Assembly: GCF_003987355.1 (NCBI RefSeq) | Contig: NZ_PIPR01000001.1 | Location: 248,001 to 312,000 of the forward strand | DNA length: 64,000 nt | Source of the DNA: Pseudidiomarina aestuarii | GTDB taxonomy: Bacteria > Pseudomonadota > Gammaproteobacteria > Enterobacterales > Alteromonadaceae | Reading direction: 5' to 3' | Shown: positions 1 through 10,176 of the stretch, piece after piece | How the letters are laid out: each line of letters starts with the position of its first letter | Position numbering within the stretch: position 1 is the stretch's first letter | The notes under the pieces: generated by a model | Seen by the model: only the letters and a program-made list of their open reading frames with translations | Databases searched by the model: none | Told to the model about the DNA's origin: nothing | Made by a program: the position numbers and the translations under genes

Positions 1-1091
1 TCACTGACCGCTTCTAAACCGAATTTACGCGGTCCCGGCTGAGGCTTATCCGCTGGCACTTGAGCGCGAATACGTGGGCGCCGTTTCCATTCGCTATGCA
101 ACTGGTCGACGGTGAGAAATACATCATGCGGCGGCAGGAGCGGGCGTAACGGGTCATAGCGGCGCGATTCATAGCGACTGGAAATATCGTGCCACAAATG
201 CTCGAGGCTACCTTGCAAGTCACCGAATGTGACAATCATGGTTTGGTCGGGGAGGAAGTCGAATAAACTGGCTGTCTGGTCAAAAAACAGTGGTAGGTAA
301 TACTCAATCCCGCCGGGAAACTGCCCTTGAGAAACTTGATAGTAGACCGAATCGCGTTCGTTAGAAGCACCAAATCGTTCTCGATAACGTGCTCTGAACC
401 CTTCAATAGCTGATGTCGTGGTCGGGAATTCATGCGCTGGCAGCAAGTTAATCGTGTCGACTTGTTCAGTCGATAATTGCGTGTCTGGATCAAATCCACG
501 GATGGTGTCGATCTCGTCATCGAAAAAATCAATCCGAAATGGCTGAGAGCTTCCCATCGGGAATAAATCGAGAATGGAACCACGCACACTGAATTCACCG
601 TGTTCCATAACCTGCGCGACATAACGATAGCCGGCGCGCTCGAGGCTGAGTCGCATGCCGTGCACATCAACCTGTTGACCGACTTTCATCTGTAGGGCTT
701 GACCCGCAACGTAATCGGTAGGTGAAATTCGATGCAGTAGCGTGTTCAGCGAGACAATGAGTGCACCGCGTTGCATACCAGGCAGGTTCGCGAGCACGCT
801 CAAGCGTTCGGAAATGATGTCTTGATGGGGCGAGAAACTGTCGTAGGGGAGGGTTTCCCAATCAGGAAACAACCATACTTGGTCGGCCCACTGCGGCGCA
901 AAGTAACGAATTTCTTGTTCCAGCCGATGCGCTTGTGGAGCATCGGGCGTCACGATCAGAATAGGTGCCGAATGCGTTTCAATGAGTTGAGCTAATGCCA
1001 AAGCAGCACTGCTCCCCGCGAGCTCCTGCCAAGTCATGTCTTTACTGGCATCGGTCGGCATCGGTGGCATCAAAATGGAAGTACGAGTCAT
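1..1091 (-). CDS. mfd: Transcription-repair coupling factor Mfd, N-terminal part
   Basis: Mfd is the ATP-dependent translocase that removes stalled RNA polymerase from DNA lesions and recruits UvrA. About 363 residues are present. The start (MTRTSILMPPMP) is intact and the 3' part lies beyond the window's left edge. The visible part is the UvrB-homology region used for UvrA recruitment, with family-typical stretches such as LFPDWETLPYD, SPHQDIISERL, GEFSVRGSILDLFP and RIDFFDDEIDTIR. The RNA polymerase-interaction and helicase motor domains are not in view. The gene diverges from lolC across about 125 bp, as in related genomes. Identification is firm; nothing can be said about the missing C-terminus. 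Confidence 0.95.
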   Translation of the reverse strand, partial: MTRTSILMPPMPTDASKDMTWQELAGSSAALALAQLIETHSAPILIVTPDAPQAHRLEQEIRYFAPQWADQVWLFPDWETLPYDSFSPHQDIISERLSVLANLPGMQRGALIVSLNTLLHRISPTDYVAGQALQMKVGQQVDVHGMRLSLERAGYRYVAQVMEHGEFSVRGSILDLFPMGSSQPFRIDFFDDEIDTIRGFDPDTQLSTEQVDTINLLPAHEFPTTTSAIEGFRARYRERFGASNERDSVYYQVSQGQFPGGIEYYLPLFFDQTASLFDFLPDQTMIVTFGDLQGSLEHLWHDISSRYESRRYDPLRPLLPPHDVFLTVDQLHSEWKRRPRIRAQVPADKPQPGPRKFGLEAVS

Positions 1092-1155
1092 GGCCCCGGT
1101 TACATCTCTAGTCGGTCATTGGTTGGAAAGAGCTAAGTATACCTGAACTTGGCGC

Positions 1156-1184
1156 TTGGATCAGTGCGTGCTTTTCTTTATGCT
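1156..1184 (+). promoter_or_regulatory. Candidate sigma-70 promoter for lolCDE
   Basis: A TTGGAT -35-like hexamer (1156-1161) and a TATGCT -10-like hexamer (1179-1184) are separated by exactly 17 bp. They sit about 33 bp before the lolC start codon in the mfd/lolC divergent gap. The call rests on consensus match and position only. Confidence 0.35.
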
Positions 1185-1216
1185 TGCAGCGCAAGATATT
1201 GTTCATTTGAGGTTTT

Positions 1217-2464
1217 ATGCCACTGTTTGCTCCCACACTTCTGGCGTGGCGTTTTAGTCGTGCTCGGCATGGCCAACGTTTTACACGCTTCATTAATAGG
1301 TTTGCATTAGCTGGCATTGTCGTCGGCACAGCAGCCCTAATTGTCGTGGGTTCAGTAATGAACGGCTTTGAATCTGAGTTAAAGCAAAGAATTTTAGGCG
1401 TTGTTCCTCAGCTAACCGTCAGTTCAATCGACCGTGAACCATTATCTCATTGGCAGAAATTGCGCAGTGAGCTGCCTGCAATTCCCGGTCAACAAGCCTT
1501 AGTGCCGCAAGTATCGACAGCGGGCGTGATTCAAGCGCAAGGGCGCTTAAGGCCAGTACTACTGCAAGGTATTTTCCCCACAGACCCCGAGAGTCGACAG
1601 GCGTTGTCAGCTGTACGTGAACATTTGGTGGTTGGCCGCTTTGAACCAACGGCGGGTGACTACGAAATTGTATTGGGGCAAGCCTTGGCGCAAGAGCTCG
1701 ACGTCTGGCCAGGTGATCGTGTTCGTCTGATTGCCGCAGGCGGTGGTGTATTTACTCCGCTAGGTTTAGTCCCTGCGCAACGTCAATTTACAGTGATTGG
1801 AATTGTGGCCATGCAGTCTGAGGCCGATAGTCAATTGCTGCTATTACATGGTGCCGATGTCGCGCGTTTATTGAGGATGGCAACAAGTCAGGTGACTGAG
1901 TTACGCTATTACTTTGATGACCCCTTTAAGGCACTGTCCGCTCAGCAACAATTAGGCCGATGGTTTGCGGAGAATCAACCGGGACTCACCTCTCTCAGCT
2001 GGCGTGAAGCCTATGGCGAGTTATTTGATGCCGTTGCACTCGAAAAACGTATGGTTAGTTTGATGCTTGGACTGATTATTGCGGTTGCAGCATTTAATAT
2101 TGTGTCGGCGCTCATGATGATGATTCAAGACAAACGGGCGGATATCGCGATTTTACAAACCATGGGGATGCGGCGGCGTGGCATCCAATGTGTGTTTTTA
2201 ATGCAGGGCATCCACAACGGTGTCATGGGTAGTCTCGTCGGATTAATGCTGGGGCTTGCGGGAAGTTGGTGGATGAATGACATCCTCACTATTCTCGGTA
2301 TCGACATGAGTTTAGTGGGGGGTACGGGGCTACCAGTCGTTATTGAAGTGGAACAAATAGTCTGGATTCTGACCGCTGCGTGCTTATTGAGCATCGTTGC
2401 CACGATTTACCCGGCATGGCGCGCAAGCCGTATCTTGCCCGCTCAGGCATTGCGCTATGAATAA
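1217..2464 (+). CDS. lolC: Lipoprotein-releasing ABC transporter permease LolC
   Basis: LolC is one of the two membrane subunits of LolCDE, which extracts outer-membrane lipoproteins from the inner membrane and passes them to LolA. The 415-residue protein has the family layout: an N-terminal membrane segment after the basic [10 protein letters not shown] stretch (about residues 25-48), a large periplasmic domain (about 50-265), and three C-terminal segments of the FtsX/MacB type. The membrane-proximal motif ending [11 protein letters not shown] is typical of the family. It opens a tight lolC-lolD-lolE operon with 8 bp before lolD. Start choice is supported by GAGG about 7 bases upstream. Separate C and E permeases indicate the heterodimeric form rather than a LolF homodimer. 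Confidence 0.93.
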   Translation: MPLFAPTLLAWRFSRARHGQRFTRFINRFALAGIVVGTAALIVVGSVMNGFESELKQRILGVVPQLTVSSIDREPLSHWQKLRSELPAIPGQQALVPQVSTAGVIQAQGRLRPVLLQGIFPTDPESRQALSAVREHLVVGRFEPTAGDYEIVLGQALAQELDVWPGDRVRLIAAGGGVFTPLGLVPAQRQFTVIGIVAMQSEADSQLLLLHGADVARLLRMATSQVTELRYYFDDPFKALSAQQQLGRWFAENQPGLTSLSWREAYGELFDAVALEKRMVSLMLGLIIAVAAFNIVSALMMMIQDKRADIAILQTMGMRRRGIQCVFLMQGIHNGVMGSLVGLMLGLAGSWWMNDILTILGIDMSLVGGTGLPVVIEVEQIVWILTAACLLSIVATIYPAWRASRILPAQALRYE

Positions 2465-2472
2465 GGAAAGCT

Positions 2473-3180
2473 ATGACTACAACTAGTTCAGGACCACTGC
2501 TAGAGTGTCGACAGTTGGGACGCGTGTATGCCGACGGACAACACCAATTAGCAGTACTCAAAGACGTGAATTTCAGTATCGCCGCCGGCGAACTGATGGC
2601 GATTGTTGGTAGCTCAGGTTCTGGGAAAAGCACACTGTTGCATATACTCGGTGGGTTAGATAAACCAACCAGTGGCGAGGTGTTGTTTCGGAATGAAGTG
2701 ATCAGCCGTTGGTCGAGTAATAAACTTGCAGACTGGCGTAACCGAGAACTCGGATTTATTTATCAGTTTCATCATTTGTTGCCCGAGTTTACTGCGCTTG
2801 AAAACGTCGCCATGCCGCTCTGGATTGCTGGCAAACAGCGCACGATGGCCCTTGAACAGGCGGAACACTGGCTCGCCAAAGTCGGCTTAGCGAACCGTCA
2901 ACATCATCGTCCCAGTGAATTATCCGGTGGTGAGCGGCAACGGGTTGCTATAGCGCGAGCCTTAGTGAATAAACCGGCTATGGTGCTTGCAGACGAACCG
3001 ACCGGTAACCTTGATACCACCACAGCAAACCAAGTCTTCGATCTGATGTTGCAATTGAACGCCGAACTCGACACTGCTTTTGTGATTGTGACTCACGATC
3101 AAACCTTAGCCGCGAAACTTCCCCGCACGTTGCATTTGCAGCATGGGCAACTCGTTACTGCCACTGTGGACGCTGACTGA
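2473..3180 (+). CDS. lolD: Lipoprotein-releasing ABC transporter ATPase LolD
   Basis: LolD is the cytoplasmic ATPase that powers LolCE lipoprotein release. The 235-residue protein shows Walker [10 protein letters not shown] (about residue 46), the Q-loop region [13 protein letters not shown], the ABC signature [15 protein letters not shown], Walker [12 protein letters not shown] and the switch histidine in VTHD. The [12 protein letters not shown] stretch is the LolD-characteristic segment that contacts the permeases. Its stop codon overlaps the lolE start by one base (TGATG), which implies translational coupling within the operon. Confidence 0.95.
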   Translation: MTTTSSGPLLECRQLGRVYADGQHQLAVLKDVNFSIAAGELMAIVGSSGSGKSTLLHILGGLDKPTSGEVLFRNEVISRWSSNKLADWRNRELGFIYQFHHLLPEFTALENVAMPLWIAGKQRTMALEQAEHWLAKVGLANRQHHRPSELSGGERQRVAIARALVNKPAMVLADEPTGNLDTTTANQVFDLMLQLNAELDTAFVIVTHDQTLAAKLPRTLHLQHGQLVTATVDAD

Positions 3181-4406
3181 TGCGCTTAGATTGGTCAATT
3201 GCCCAACGTTTTCGTCGCTACCGCGCGAGCGGTGATGGGCCAGCACAGGGCTTTTTGAGTTTTATTTCAGCGTCCTCAACGCTGGGCATAGCGCTGGGTT
3301 GCACGGTTTTTATTGCGGCGCTCAGTGTGATGAATGGATTCTCGCAACTCCTTGAAAATCGTTTCCTTCAATTGATTCCACATATTGAGATTACTGCTGT
3401 TGACGGTGAACTTGACGATGTTCTAGCGCTCGTTGAGCAAGTTACGGCTCATCCGCAGGTCAAGACTGCGCGACCGGTTATCAAAAGCCAAGCAATGGTG
3501 CAGCAAGGTAGTGATTTTGTCGGTATGCAACTACAAGGCGTCGCGTTAAATCAATCGCAACCGATTGAACAATATACAGATGCTGAGAGTTGGCAAAAAC
3601 TGACGCAACCACGGCAGGTCATTATCGGCCGTGGTCTTGCGGCCAAGCTTGAAGTGGACCGAGGCGATACGCTGACGTTACTGGTTGCTGAACAGAACAG
3701 TTTTCGGCAACCACGGCGAATCCAAGTGCAGGTGGCCGGTACTTTTACCTTTGGTGGTCAGGTTGATCATCAGTTGGCATATACCAGCTTAGCGACTGCC
3801 AGAGAATTAGCGGGACTCGAGCAAACAGCTGCAGCTGTCGAAATTTCTGTGCGCGATATCTACGCCGCACAATCTGTAGCTTATGAACTTGGACAATCCA
3901 TTCGTGAACATGTCTATTTAGACCACTGGATGCGCGCGCAAGGTCACTTATATCGCGATATCCAACTCGTGCGGTTAGTCATGTATGTGGTGTTGTCGTT
4001 AGTGTTAGCTGTAGCGTGTTTCAATATTGTCTCGACGCTGATCATGACTGTTCAGGATAAGCAGCAACAAGTCGGCATTTTGCGGACGATGGGGATGCGT
4101 GCCTCAACAGTGCAACGAATGTTCATCTGGCATGGATTGCTGAACGGGCTCTGGGGCATTGTGTTTGGAATTTTGGGTGGACTGACACTCACCGCCTCGC
4201 TACCTGCTTTGTTTGCCGGTTGGCAAAGCCTGACTGGCGAGAGTTTACTCGCGAGCGATGTGTATTTCGTAGCGGAGATTCCAGTCGCTTTGCAGGGGCA
4301 GGATGTGCTCATTGTTACGGCAGTAGCACTGCTTATGAGTCTATTAGCTACGCTGTACCCCGCGTGGCGAGCAGCGCGTCTCGAAATCGTTCAATCACTC
4401 GATTGA
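3180..4406 (+). CDS. lolE: Lipoprotein-releasing ABC transporter permease LolE
   Basis: LolE is the second permease of LolCDE. The 408-residue protein is paralogous to LolC, with an N-terminal membrane segment (about residues 27-50), the NGFSQLLENRFLQLIP motif, a periplasmic domain and three C-terminal membrane segments. The ending TLYPAWRAARLEIVQSLD matches the family C-terminus. Overlap with lolD's stop codon fixes the start. The 3' end overlaps the convergent DUF2062 gene by 16 bp. Confidence 0.93.
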   Translation: MRLDWSIAQRFRRYRASGDGPAQGFLSFISASSTLGIALGCTVFIAALSVMNGFSQLLENRFLQLIPHIEITAVDGELDDVLALVEQVTAHPQVKTARPVIKSQAMVQQGSDFVGMQLQGVALNQSQPIEQYTDAESWQKLTQPRQVIIGRGLAAKLEVDRGDTLTLLVAEQNSFRQPRRIQVQVAGTFTFGGQVDHQLAYTSLATARELAGLEQTAAAVEISVRDIYAAQSVAYELGQSIREHVYLDHWMRAQGHLYRDIQLVRLVMYVVLSLVLAVACFNIVSTLIMTVQDKQQQVGILRTMGMRASTVQRMFIWHGLLNGLWGIVFGILGGLTLTASLPALFAGWQSLTGESLLASDVYFVAEIPVALQGQDVLIVTAVALLMSLLATLYPAWRAARLEIVQSLD

Positions 4407-4960
4407 TGATCTGATTTCGCTTTAGCTTTCGGGTGCGGCAAGCGTTTACGCATGCGTTTTGCGCGTTCTTGCCATGCAGCGATCACCGATTGACGCCATA
4501 GAATTCGAATAGCGAAGTAGCCCGTAATACTGCTGACAACGGCAAAGATTAAGCAGCCCAATAAAAATGCCGGTCCGATACTCGAGATACTACTACCAAG
4601 CCAGGCCCAGGATAGTTCAAAAGCAAACGGTTGTGGTGGTTGACTTAAAATCCACGCCCCCAGTTTGTAGCACAGGTAAAACAACGGCGGCATGGTTATC
4701 GGGTTCGATACCCAAACCATAGCAACTGAAAGCGGTAAATTGACGCGAAATGGAATGGCTGCGGCAGCAGCTAAAAACATCTGAAATGGAACCGGGATAA
4801 ACGCACAGAATAGGCCCACAGCAAAGGCTCCAGCTGCGGAACGACGATTCAGATGCCACAGATTTGCGTCATGCAATAAACGGCCAAAGATCTTCATGCT
4901 CCGACTGCGTTTGATGCTGTCGTGGCTGGGCATGATACTTTTCATAAACTTCTTTGGCAT
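4391..4960 (-). CDS. DUF2062 domain-containing membrane protein
   Basis: This 189-residue protein belongs to the DUF2062 family, whose function is unknown. The conserved LWHLNRRSAAGAFAVGLF segment lies near residue 35, followed by IPVPFQMFLAAAAAIPFR and a SNPITMPPLFYLCYKLG membrane segment. A third hydrophobic stretch lies at about 130-155, and the C-terminus is basic. The chosen start (MPKKFMKSIMP) gives the family's usual basic N-terminus. In related genomes the gene sits beside comEC, as here. It converges with lolE (16-bp overlap) and diverges from comEC. Confidence 0.88.
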   Translation of the reverse strand: MPKKFMKSIMPSHDSIKRSRSMKIFGRLLHDANLWHLNRRSAAGAFAVGLFCAFIPVPFQMFLAAAAAIPFRVNLPLSVAMVWVSNPITMPPLFYLCYKLGAWILSQPPQPFAFELSWAWLGSSISSIGPAFLLGCLIFAVVSSITGYFAIRILWRQSVIAAWQERAKRMRKRLPHPKAKAKSDHQSSD

Positions 4961-4999
4961 GTCTAACCTAGTTTATTACAAGGTGAAGGTACAACGTCC

Positions 5000-7336
5000 A
5001 TGGATCGGTGGTTGTGCGCTCTATTATGCGGCTATGCCGTGGCATTTTTATTACCTTCAACACCCACTTGGGATGCGTGGTTGTGCCTGTTGGTCAGCAC
5101 GCTCGTCATATTGGGAATGACGTTTTGCGTCCATTCGAAATCTATCCGCTGGGTGAATTATACAGAATCTCACCCGAGACGTCTTGCTTTCGCTCTATCC
5201 AGTTTAGCGGCGGTATTGTGCGGTATAACCTGGGGGATTGGCAATGCGACTTTGGCATTAAAATACGTGTTGCCTAAACCCACCATCAATACCACAGTAA
5301 CGCTGCAAATTCGTATCACTGAAATCCCTCGCATTGAAGATAACTATTGGCAATTGGAAGGTGTCGTATCGGAGATGTCAGGTGCTTCCATCAATCAAAA
5401 GCCGATGGCACGTCTGAATTGGTATGAACCTGAGCAAAACCTCACACCACCAAGCGCGGGCGATACATGGCTAGTGGCAGTCAAACTGCGCGCACCTCAA
5501 GGCCCCCGAAATCAGGGCAGCTTTCTCTATCATCGCTATTTAATCGCTGAGGGTATTCAAATACTCGGTACCGTGCGACATGGACAGCAACTCCACGCGG
5601 CTGCGACTTGGCGTCAACGATTGTATGACGATCTCCAAGTCAACGCGGGTGACTTGCCATTTTTTGGCGTTTTGTTGGCTTTAGTGATGGGCCAACGGGA
5701 ACATCTTACGGATACCCATCGGATGGTATTTCAGCGAACCGGTTTGGCGCATCTGATTGCCATCTCTGGCCTACATTTAACCCTGCTAGTCGGTGCTGCA
5801 TTGTGGCTTGGACAAGTCTTGCGTTGGTGGTTGTCGCGCAGTCGTAGTCGCCGCGATGGGGCTAATTCACTGACTTGGGCATGGTGGTTTGCAGTACTGT
5901 TAGCGATGCTATATGCGTGGTTAGCTGGGTTTGCGACCGCCACGTTGCGTGCGCTCGTGATGGTATTGGTTTTTGTTCTCCATCGTCGTTTTGCGCAAAG
6001 GGTGTCGGTTTGGCGCGTGCTAGTTCGAACCGTAGCGGTGGTGCTGGTGTTTGAGCCTATGGCACCTTTAAAAAGTGGATTTTGGCTGTCGGTGTGTGCC
6101 GTCGGTATTATTCTGTGGATGCACTGGCGTTGGCCGCGGATCACCGGCTCTTGGCGCGAACTGCGAGTTTTGTGGCGTTTAGAATGTGTGATTACAGCTG
6201 CGTTGTGGCCATTCATGCTGCTGTGGTTTGGTGGTTTGCCGGTGGCCGCGCCATTAACGAATCTCCTGCTGGTGCCAGTGTTTGCCGTGTGGATATTGCC
6301 GCTGGCGCTGGTCGGTTTGTGTTTTATGCTGCTTGGGCTTCCAGCAGTAACGCATTTTATCTGGTGGTTAGCGGAGTGGCCGCTTCGTATTGTGTGGCCG
6401 TTCTTAGATTGGCTCAGTACCACCTCATGGCAATGGTTGACCACCGCGGAAACCTGGCCGCTGTGGGCAGTGCTCGGTGCACTATTGATGGCTGCATGGC
6501 CGCTTGCATGGCGGTGGCGGCTTGCCAGCTTCGGCGCGTTGTTCATAGCAGTGTCGATCGGTCAAACCTTGCGCACCTACGACTCGAATCTCGTCGTCAC
6601 TTTGCTTGATGTGGAGCAAGGTAGTGCAGCTGTACTCGAAAGACAAGGATACGCGTTACTGATTGATACGGGGGCTAAATGGCCAACTGGGACAGATATA
6701 GCGGAACGAATTGTTTTACCCTATTTGGCACAGCAACGATTGACGCCTGAATTAGCGTTCATCAGTCATACAGATCTGGACCACAGTGGTGGATTTGCAA
6801 CCATTCAAAGAACCTATCCACGGGTGCGTTGGTTCGGTCGGACGCCACCGGATGGTCATTTATGTATCGCTGGGCAAACGGGAGAATGGCGTGGTGTGCA
6901 GTGGCGAGTCTTGCATCCAAGGCGCAGTTACAATAATCATCACAATAATAATTCTTGCGTCATTCAAGTCACTTACCGAGATTTGGTCATCCTATTCCCG
7001 GGTGACATTGAACAAGCCGCAGAGCGAAATTTATTGGCGCACAGCGCTCCAGTTCAAGCTGATGTGCTAGTGCTGGCCCACCACGGCAGCAATAGTTCAT
7101 CGGAATCCTATTTCCTCGACCATGTTCGACCTTCGGTCACCATTGCAAGTCGTGGTCGCAATAATGCTTACGGTATGGTTGACGAACGTGTTCGGGAACG
7201 CATCCAACAACGCGCGCTAACATTGATGGATACAGCGCAGGGAGGACAAGTGCAATTGCGAACAAATGGGTACCAGTGGAGCATTCAGCAACCCTTGGCG
7301 GCGAAAAATGGCGGCTGGTTTGATCGGGATAACTAG
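5000..7336 (+). CDS. comEC: DNA internalization channel protein ComEC/Rec2
   Basis: ComEC is the inner-membrane channel that moves single-stranded DNA into the cytoplasm during natural transformation. The 778-residue protein has N-terminal membrane segments, a soluble OB-fold-like domain (about residues 90-200), and the competence core with HLIAISGLHLTLLVGAALW. Many membrane segments follow to about residue 520. A C-terminal metallo-beta-lactamase-like domain carries SHTDLDHSGG, LFPGDIE and LAHHGSNSSS, so the putative metal ligands are present. An Asn/His-rich loop (YNNHHNNNS) sits before the GDIE motif. The gene lies next to msbA-lpxK as in many gammaproteobacteria. Intactness suggests, but does not prove, competence. 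Confidence 0.93.
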   Translation: MDRWLCALLCGYAVAFLLPSTPTWDAWLCLLVSTLVILGMTFCVHSKSIRWVNYTESHPRRLAFALSSLAAVLCGITWGIGNATLALKYVLPKPTINTTVTLQIRITEIPRIEDNYWQLEGVVSEMSGASINQKPMARLNWYEPEQNLTPPSAGDTWLVAVKLRAPQGPRNQGSFLYHRYLIAEGIQILGTVRHGQQLHAAATWRQRLYDDLQVNAGDLPFFGVLLALVMGQREHLTDTHRMVFQRTGLAHLIAISGLHLTLLVGAALWLGQVLRWWLSRSRSRRDGANSLTWAWWFAVLLAMLYAWLAGFATATLRALVMVLVFVLHRRFAQRVSVWRVLVRTVAVVLVFEPMAPLKSGFWLSVCAVGIILWMHWRWPRITGSWRELRVLWRLECVITAALWPFMLLWFGGLPVAAPLTNLLLVPVFAVWILPLALVGLCFMLLGLPAVTHFIWWLAEWPLRIVWPFLDWLSTTSWQWLTTAETWPLWAVLGALLMAAWPLAWRWRLASFGALFIAVSIGQTLRTYDSNLVVTLLDVEQGSAAVLERQGYALLIDTGAKWPTGTDIAERIVLPYLAQQRLTPELAFISHTDLDHSGGFATIQRTYPRVRWFGRTPPDGHLCIAGQTGEWRGVQWRVLHPRRSYNNHHNNNSCVIQVTYRDLVILFPGDIEQAAERNLLAHSAPVQADVLVLAHHGSNSSSESYFLDHVRPSVTIASRGRNNAYGMVDERVRERIQQRALTLMDTAQGGQVQLRTNGYQWSIQQPLAAKNGGWFDRDN

Positions 7337-7384
7337 CCAGTCGCCTGCAAAAACGTATAGAATAGCTGAAATTGTTTTCGGATC

Positions 7385-9160
7385 ATGACCTTGTCAATGA
7401 ACGACACTCAACTTAATCCAGAAGTGCGCGACCGCACCTTCCGTCGCTTAATGGGCTATATCAAGCCTTATAAAGCTGCCTTTATTGTGTCCATCATCGG
7501 GATGCTCGGCTATGCCGCCGTCGATACGTTTTTCTTGTCGCAAATTGAAACGCTGATCGATGATGGGTTAACTGATCGCAATGCCCAAATCATGATTTAT
7601 GGCGCTATTTTTGTGCCGGTGATATTCATCGCACGAGGCCTATTTAACTTCATCTCCAGCTACGCCTTAAATTGGGTGGGTTTCCGTGTAGTGACAACCA
7701 TGCGGCAACAACTCTTCGATCACATGATGAAGTTACCCGTATCGTTTCACGATCGTCACTCTACCGGCGAGTTACTGTCGAAGATTACCTACACGACGCA
7801 GCAAGTCGCTGAAGCAAGCAGTCGAGCCGTTTCTATTCTGATCAAAGAAGGGGCGTTTGTATTCGGGTTGTTGTGCTTGATGTTCTATCATTCTTGGCAG
7901 CTATCTTTGGTATTTCTGATCATTGGGCCACTCATTGCCAAAGTTGTGGCTGTGGTATCCAAGCGTTTTCGCCGAGTATCGAGTCGAATTCAGACGGCCA
8001 TGGGTAATGTCACGACATTGGCAGAGCAGATGCTCAATGGTCATAAAGTGGTCGTGATGTACGAAGGGCAAAAGCGGGAGTCGAAACGGTTCGAACACAT
8101 TAATAATGTTACCCGAAATCAGAATATGAAGCTGGTGAATGCGCAGACCATCAGTACGTCGGTCATTCAATTAATTGCCTCATTTAGTCTGTCGATGGTG
8201 TTGGTGCTTGCTAGTTTCCCAGAGATGTTTGCGCAGCTTACCGCGGGCGGTTTCACAACCATACTGACGGCGATGATTATGTTGTTGCGACCGCTGAAGC
8301 AATTGACAACGGTGAACAGTGATTTCCAGCGCGGGATAGCAGCGGCACAAAGTATTTTTGAGCTACTGGATCAAAAAATCGAGCGGGACACAGGGAAAAA
8401 CCGCGTCGAACGAGTTGCTGGGAATATCGAATTTCGGGATGTTTGTTTTGCTTATGACGAAGCAGATTCACCCGCTTTAGATCACGTTAGTTTTTCGGTC
8501 GCTGAAGGCAAAACACTCGCCCTCGTTGGGCGTTCCGGAAGCGGCAAGTCGACCATTTCCAATTTGTTGACACGTTTTTATACCCCGCAAGACGGCGTGA
8601 TCTTGCTCGATGGCGTCGATATTTTTGACTACAAATTGAAGAGTCTTCGGCGCCAATTTGCAGTGGTGTCGCAGCATGTGACTCTGTTCAACGATTCGAT
8701 TGCGAACAATATTGCTTACGGTGCGTCAGGGAAAATTAGCCCAGAGCGCATTCGAGAAGTTGCCGAACAAGCCTACGTGACCGAGTTTACCGATAATTTA
8801 CCTTTGGGCTTAGATACGATGGTCGGTGAAAATGGTGTGATGCTCTCTGGTGGTCAGCGACAACGAATTGCCATTGCTCGCGCTTTGTTGCGTGATGCTC
8901 CCATTCTTATTTTGGATGAAGCAACCTCAGCATTGGATACCGAGTCAGAACGACACATTCAACATGCGCTGAGTCGTTTACAGCAAAATCGGACGTCGAT
9001 TGTGATTGCGCATCGACTATCCACTATTGAAAGTGCTGATGAAATTCTGGTACTTGAAGATGGTAAAGTTATCGAGCGCGGAAGCCATAAACAGTTGCTC
9101 GAATCACAAGGTGCTTATCATCAACTCTACCGGCTGCAATTCAGCGGCGAGGAACAGTAA
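7385..9160 (+). CDS. msbA: Lipid A export ATP-binding/permease protein MsbA
   Basis: MsbA flips core-lipid A across the inner membrane as a homodimeric ABC exporter. The 591 residues comprise six membrane segments (about 20-325) followed by a nucleotide-binding domain. That domain has Walker A GRSGSGKST, signature LSGGQRQRIAIARALL, Walker B ILILDEATSALD and the switch AHRLST. The second in-frame ATG four codons in is an alternative start. Its stop overlaps the lpxK start codon by one base, so flippase and lipid A 4'-kinase are translationally coupled. Confidence 0.95.
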   Translation: MTLSMNDTQLNPEVRDRTFRRLMGYIKPYKAAFIVSIIGMLGYAAVDTFFLSQIETLIDDGLTDRNAQIMIYGAIFVPVIFIARGLFNFISSYALNWVGFRVVTTMRQQLFDHMMKLPVSFHDRHSTGELLSKITYTTQQVAEASSRAVSILIKEGAFVFGLLCLMFYHSWQLSLVFLIIGPLIAKVVAVVSKRFRRVSSRIQTAMGNVTTLAEQMLNGHKVVVMYEGQKRESKRFEHINNVTRNQNMKLVNAQTISTSVIQLIASFSLSMVLVLASFPEMFAQLTAGGFTTILTAMIMLLRPLKQLTTVNSDFQRGIAAAQSIFELLDQKIERDTGKNRVERVAGNIEFRDVCFAYDEADSPALDHVSFSVAEGKTLALVGRSGSGKSTISNLLTRFYTPQDGVILLDGVDIFDYKLKSLRRQFAVVSQHVTLFNDSIANNIAYGASGKISPERIREVAEQAYVTEFTDNLPLGLDTMVGENGVMLSGGQRQRIAIARALLRDAPILILDEATSALDTESERHIQHALSRLQQNRTSIVIAHRLSTIESADEILVLEDGKVIERGSHKQLLESQGAYHQLYRLQFSGEEQ

Positions 9161-10167
9161 TGTGGTGGCAGCGCGCCTGGTATCGTTCCGGTGTGCATCC
9201 CTTACTGTGGCTGTTGTGGCCACTGCAAGTTCTGTATCGTCTAGTGGTACAACGCCGCCGCCAACGCTTCTTGCAGAAACCACCTGAAGGTCTCCCTGTT
9301 CCAGTCGTGATCGTCGGCAATCTTACGGTCGGTGGCGCCGGTAAAACTCCCACCGTGGTTGCTCTGGTCGAATGGTTGCAAACACAGGGGCATCGGCCTG
9401 GGGTCATTGCTCGAGGCTATGGTGGTAAAGGACCTTTTCCTCAACCTGTGACACCTCAATCAGCAACCGCTGCAGTCGGCGATGAACCGCGTCTTATTGT
9501 GTTGCGGACAGGCGTTACTATGGTGGTTGACCCAGACCGCTCACGGGCGGCAGCAACTTTGCTCGAGCTGGACCCACAGATTTCCATTATCGTTAGTGAT
9601 GACGGCTTACAACATTATGCCTTGCCACGCGATATTGAACTCGTTGTGGTTGACGGTGAGAGGCTCTTGGGGAATCAAAAGCAATTGCCATTGGGACCAC
9701 TGCGAGAGTCGGCGCGACGCTTGAGTGAAGTTGATTTAGTCGTTCAGAATGGTGGTGATGACGGCGCTTTGAGGCATTGGTGTGAGCATTCTTACCGATT
9801 TGAACTAACCCCGCTCAATTGGCGGCGGGTTAGCGATGGGGTCGAGGTTTCCGAGTTGCCGGCTGGTGAACGAGTCGCGATTGCCGGGATTGCCAATCCA
9901 AGCCGTTTCTTTGACACTCTGAGAGCACAGAATCAACAGGTCAGTGATTGCCATGCTTTCGCGGATCATCACCCATTTACTCTTGCTGATTTTGCCAAGT
10001 GGTCAAATAGTGATGCTATCTTGATGACGGAAAAAGATGCTGTAAAGTGTCAATCATTCGCGCAAGACCGTTGCTATTATTTGCCGGTTAAGGCGCAGTT
10101 TAGTGATGAGTTTTGGTCGGCATTTCAACAGTGTATTGACGCAGCAATAGCACGCAGACAGCAGTAA
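9160..10167 (+). CDS. lpxK: Tetraacyldisaccharide 4'-kinase LpxK
   Basis: LpxK phosphorylates the 4' position of the lipid A disaccharide precursor at the inner membrane, using ATP. The 335-residue protein has an N-terminal membrane-binding helix (LLWLLWPLQVLYRLVV), the family Walker A GNLTVGGAGKTPTVVAL and the ARGYGGKG segment. It also has the conserved SDDGLQHYALPRDIELVVVDG and a C-terminal LMTEKDAVKC. It is coupled to msbA by the TAATG overlap and is followed by the Trm112-like gene and kdsB, the standard lipid A/Kdo cluster. Confidence 0.95.
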   Translation: MWWQRAWYRSGVHPLLWLLWPLQVLYRLVVQRRRQRFLQKPPEGLPVPVVIVGNLTVGGAGKTPTVVALVEWLQTQGHRPGVIARGYGGKGPFPQPVTPQSATAAVGDEPRLIVLRTGVTMVVDPDRSRAAATLLELDPQISIIVSDDGLQHYALPRDIELVVVDGERLLGNQKQLPLGPLRESARRLSEVDLVVQNGGDDGALRHWCEHSYRFELTPLNWRRVSDGVEVSELPAGERVAIAGIANPSRFFDTLRAQNQQVSDCHAFADHHPFTLADFAKWSNSDAILMTEKDAVKCQSFAQDRCYYLPVKAQFSDEFWSAFQQCIDAAIARRQQ

Positions 10168-10176
10168 GGAATAGGT

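Noticed and set aside
5731-6546. A 271-codon open frame antisense to comEC
   Set aside because: Composition is Asn/Thr/His/Ser-rich with no domain or ribosome site, and it mirrors the Leu/Trp/Val codons of the ComEC membrane helices.
6929-6956. Asn/His-rich AAT/CAT/CAC tract in comEC looked like a microsatellite
   Set aside because: It lies in frame inside a loop of the MBL-like domain next to the GDIE motif. It is short and irregular, so phase variation is not supported.
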